Made by a program: the position numbers and the translations under genes
Shown here: positions 15,566 through 17,087 of the stretch, piece after piece
Layout: the number at the start of each line of letters is the position of its first letter
How positions within the stretch are numbered: position 1 is the stretch's first letter
Assembly: GCA_910577085.1 (NCBI GenBank)
Contig: CAJTLE010000045.1
Span: forward strand, 1-17,087
Length of the DNA: 17,087 nt
Origin: an uncultured Allobaculum sp.
GTDB taxonomy: Bacteria; Bacillota_I; Bacilli_A; Erysipelotrichales; Erysipelotrichaceae
Direction: 5' to 3'
The notes under the pieces: model-generated
Databases searched by the model: none
What the model saw: the letters and a program-made list of their open reading frames with translations, nothing else
What the model was told of the DNA's origin: nothing

Positions 15566-16711
15566 ACGCCACGCTCTATAGTCTGGTACACGAAGAAAGC
15601 GAAAAAGGAGAAGACTTCTCCGTGGCCAGAGTGCTCAAACTACTCGGCCTCTCCAGATCTGGTTATTATGCCTACCTGAATCGAAAACCCAGTAATCAGG
15701 CGTTACGTAAAGAAGATGTGAAAAAACAAATACAAAAAATATATGATCAAAGTCACCAAAATTACGGTTCTTACGCAAATGGTGTGTTTAACTATCACGA
15801 CTATTATCGACGTTAGTGATTGTTACTAAGGACAATAATACAAAATGCGATAGATAAACTCATATCAGATTAGATAATGTTACTTAATCACTGGCATGAA
15901 TGATTCCAGCTTATTTATTCGTCAGGATTATCAGTGTTAAAAACTACATTTGCGTAAGAACCAAAATTACGGCGCTCCGAAGATTGAAGTTCTTCTACGC
16001 AGGCAAGGCCACACGATTACAGATCGAACTGTCGGTATCTATATGAAAGAGATGGGCATCCGAGCGCAATGGATAAAAAAGCCTCAACGGCCTTCAATTG
16101 CCCCTGGAACGGATCAAAAGCTTAGAAACATTCCGAAGCAAAAGTTCAATCCTGATCGGCCCAACGCAGTCTGGTGTACTGATATTACCTATATTCATAC
16201 CAAGCAGGAAGGGTTTGTCTATTTAACCTGCATCATGGATCTCTTTTCAAGAAAGATTATTGCCTGGAAATTATCCAGAACCATGGAGGCTGAAGATGTT
16301 CTGGAAGCGCTGGAAACGGCTAAAATCAGGCGAAAATCCGATCGGCCAATTGTATCGCACACAGACCAGGGCGTCCATTTTACCTGCAGCCACTATCAGA
16401 AGCTGACTTCTGATATGATTCGCAGCTACTCCAAAAAAGGGTACCCTTACGATAACGCTTGCATTGAATCCTTCCATTCTCTAATCAAAAGAGAGTGGCT
16501 TAATCGATTTGATCTGGAAAACTACTGGCAAGTCTATCGCTTATGCGATCAGTATATCGAGAGTTTCTATAACCCGGTACGAATTCATAGCCACTGTAAT
16601 TACATGTCTCCAAACACCTTTGAGCAGATGAAGGCAAGTTCTAATGCACAGCCTCTTACAACTGAAAAACAGAAAACTGCATCCGCAGAAAAAACGGATA
16701 GTGGAGGATGA
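15541..16711 (+). pseudogene. IS3-family transposase OrfB, split by a MITE
   Basis: The DDE-type catalytic part of the transposase. The N-terminal piece (15541-15816) has the second DNA-binding region (VLKLLGLSRSGYYAYLNRK) and ends in a TAG inside the MITE. The C-terminal piece (from 15971 to 16711) carries the catalytic residues: Asp in WCTDITYI (16181-16183), Asp in SHTDQGVHF (16364-16366) and Glu in NACIESFHSL (16466-16468), with 33 residues between the last two. Removing the 197-bp MITE and one 8-bp repeat joins SHQ-NYG-APKI in frame, so the MITE is the only visible lesion. This copy probably cannot make full OrfAB but may still be moved in trans. Confidence 0.9.
15766..15962. mobile_element. 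197-bp MITE inside the IS3 orfB
   Basis: GGTTCTTACGCAAATG (15766-15781) is repeated exactly as reverse complement at 15947-15962. Allowing three mismatches the inverted repeat extends to 27 bp. The flanks are identical 8-bp copies of AAAATTAC (15758-15765 and 15963-15970). It contains no coding frame of use. An 8-bp duplication and GG-beginning ends fit mobilisation by an ISL3-family transposase, though other families with 8-bp duplications are possible. Confidence 0.93.
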
Positions 16712-17040
16712 CAGCCGCGTTGCCAGGATCCAGTTCTCGTAAGGCGCAGCCGCTCGAGAACGTGGCCAATCATATGGCATAACGACATCATAGATAGCTT
16801 GAAAGACTTTCACCGTCGTTTCGCTCGATGGAAGACCTGAGTGCGCAGACCGAATGTGCGACGATGGTCATCGAGCAAGCGGCGAGTGAAAGTCCCACAC
16901 CTCACCGGAGCGAGCTGCGGTCCAGCGTGCCACGCTGGTGCGGTCCAGCCGCAGAGGCTGGTCGCCGATAGGCGAAACGGAAAACGAACAAATAAGGCTA
17001 AAGGAAAGCCGCTGAAAAAAAGTAATTAGGGCTTCTACTG
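16712..17040 (+). other. GC-rich structured non-coding segment of the IS3 element
   Basis: No coding frame is supported between orfB and the right terminal repeat. The DNA is clearly richer in GC than the surroundings and foldable: GTTCTCG/CGAGAAC (16733-16761), CCAGCGT/ACGCTGG (16922-16938) inside an outer CTGCGG/CCGCAG (16915-16954). GTGCG at 16856 followed by GCGAGTGAAAGTCCCA (16882-16897) recalls the 5' end and domain I of bacterial group II introns. No domain V or intron protein is seen, so this would be a fragment at most. Confidence 0.45.
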
Positions 17041-17087
17041 ATAAGAAACCTCTATTTTAGTTGTACTAAATCTTGACATAGGACCAT

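Larger units (their letters stand above)
15217..17086 (+). mobile_element. IS3-family insertion sequence (IS150-like), interrupted by a MITE
   Basis: Terminal repeats: GGTTCTATGTCATAGAG from 15218 matches, as reverse complement, the right end closing at 17085 (GGTCCTATGTCAAGATTT); 11 of the first 12 bases agree. Between them are overlapping orfA and orfB in the usual -1 arrangement. Without the MITE and one target copy the element would be about 1.66 kb, longer than typical IS3 members because of about 340 bp of non-coding DNA after orfB. Exact ends and the target duplication cannot be fixed because the window stops at the right end. Confidence 0.75.

Noticed and set aside
16841..17029. 62-codon + strand frame at the end of the IS3 element
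   Set aside because: It lies over strongly folded GC-rich DNA, has an Arg/Lys-rich random composition, and lacks a ribosome binding site.
1..17087. tRNA, rRNA or known riboswitch
   Set aside because: No cloverleaf with a CCA-type acceptor, no rRNA signature and no recognisable riboswitch core was found by eye.

Overview
The window looks like a chromosomal stretch from a low-to-mid GC Gram-positive bacterium (Bacillota). The supporting signs are AGGAGG-type ribosome binding sites, a PcrA-type helicase, a DagK/YegS lipid kinase, an LCP (LytR-CpsA-Psr) envelope protein with a CpsA-like layout, and a secreted protein with three YNPN-type DUF5648 repeats. A gut or oral Erysipelotrichia-like organism is my best guess, but that is inference. 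Every convincing gene is on the + strand.

Layout. 1-1108 has no convincing intact gene; it holds a possible minus-strand protein remnant, a perfect palindrome and purine-rich degenerate repeats. 1109-4749 is a two-gene unit: a lipid kinase with an unusual repeat-bearing C-terminal tail, overlapping by 4 bp a UvrD/PcrA helicase, followed by two terminator-like hairpins. 4750-6335 is mostly gene-free. 6336-10115 encodes a 1259-residue membrane protein: a disordered cytoplasmic tail of about 670 residues, three membrane segments, an accessory domain, and an LCP domain that has lost most of the usual catalytic residues. 10116-10753 is non-coding and carries two long hairpins. 10754-11410 is a left-handed beta-helix acyltransferase-like protein. 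11411-13012 is non-coding except for a candidate structured RNA and a possible decayed minus-strand gene. 13013-14617 is a secreted LRR plus DUF5648 protein with a structured leader and a strong terminator.

From 14840 to the right edge the window is a nest of mobile DNA. The left end of an IS66-family element keeps tnpA and the first codons of tnpB. An IS3-family element (IS150-like) follows, with a -1 frameshift site and an intact DDE triad. Inside its orfB lies a 197-bp MITE with 16-bp perfect terminal inverted repeats and an 8-bp target duplication; removing it restores the transposase frame exactly. The IS3 element also carries an unusually long, GC-rich, highly foldable 3' segment that may include a group II intron 5' fragment.

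How the genes relate. Lipid kinase, LCP-like protein, beta-helix sugar-nucleotide-type protein and surface protein all point to cell-envelope metabolism, but they are separated by long gaps and probably form separate transcription units. The most striking regulatory feature is a 21-bp hairpin (two G-U pairs) that covers the ribosome binding site and start codon of the IS66 tnpA, with a possible promoter in its loop that would make an unblocked transcript. No CRISPR array, rRNA or tRNA was seen.
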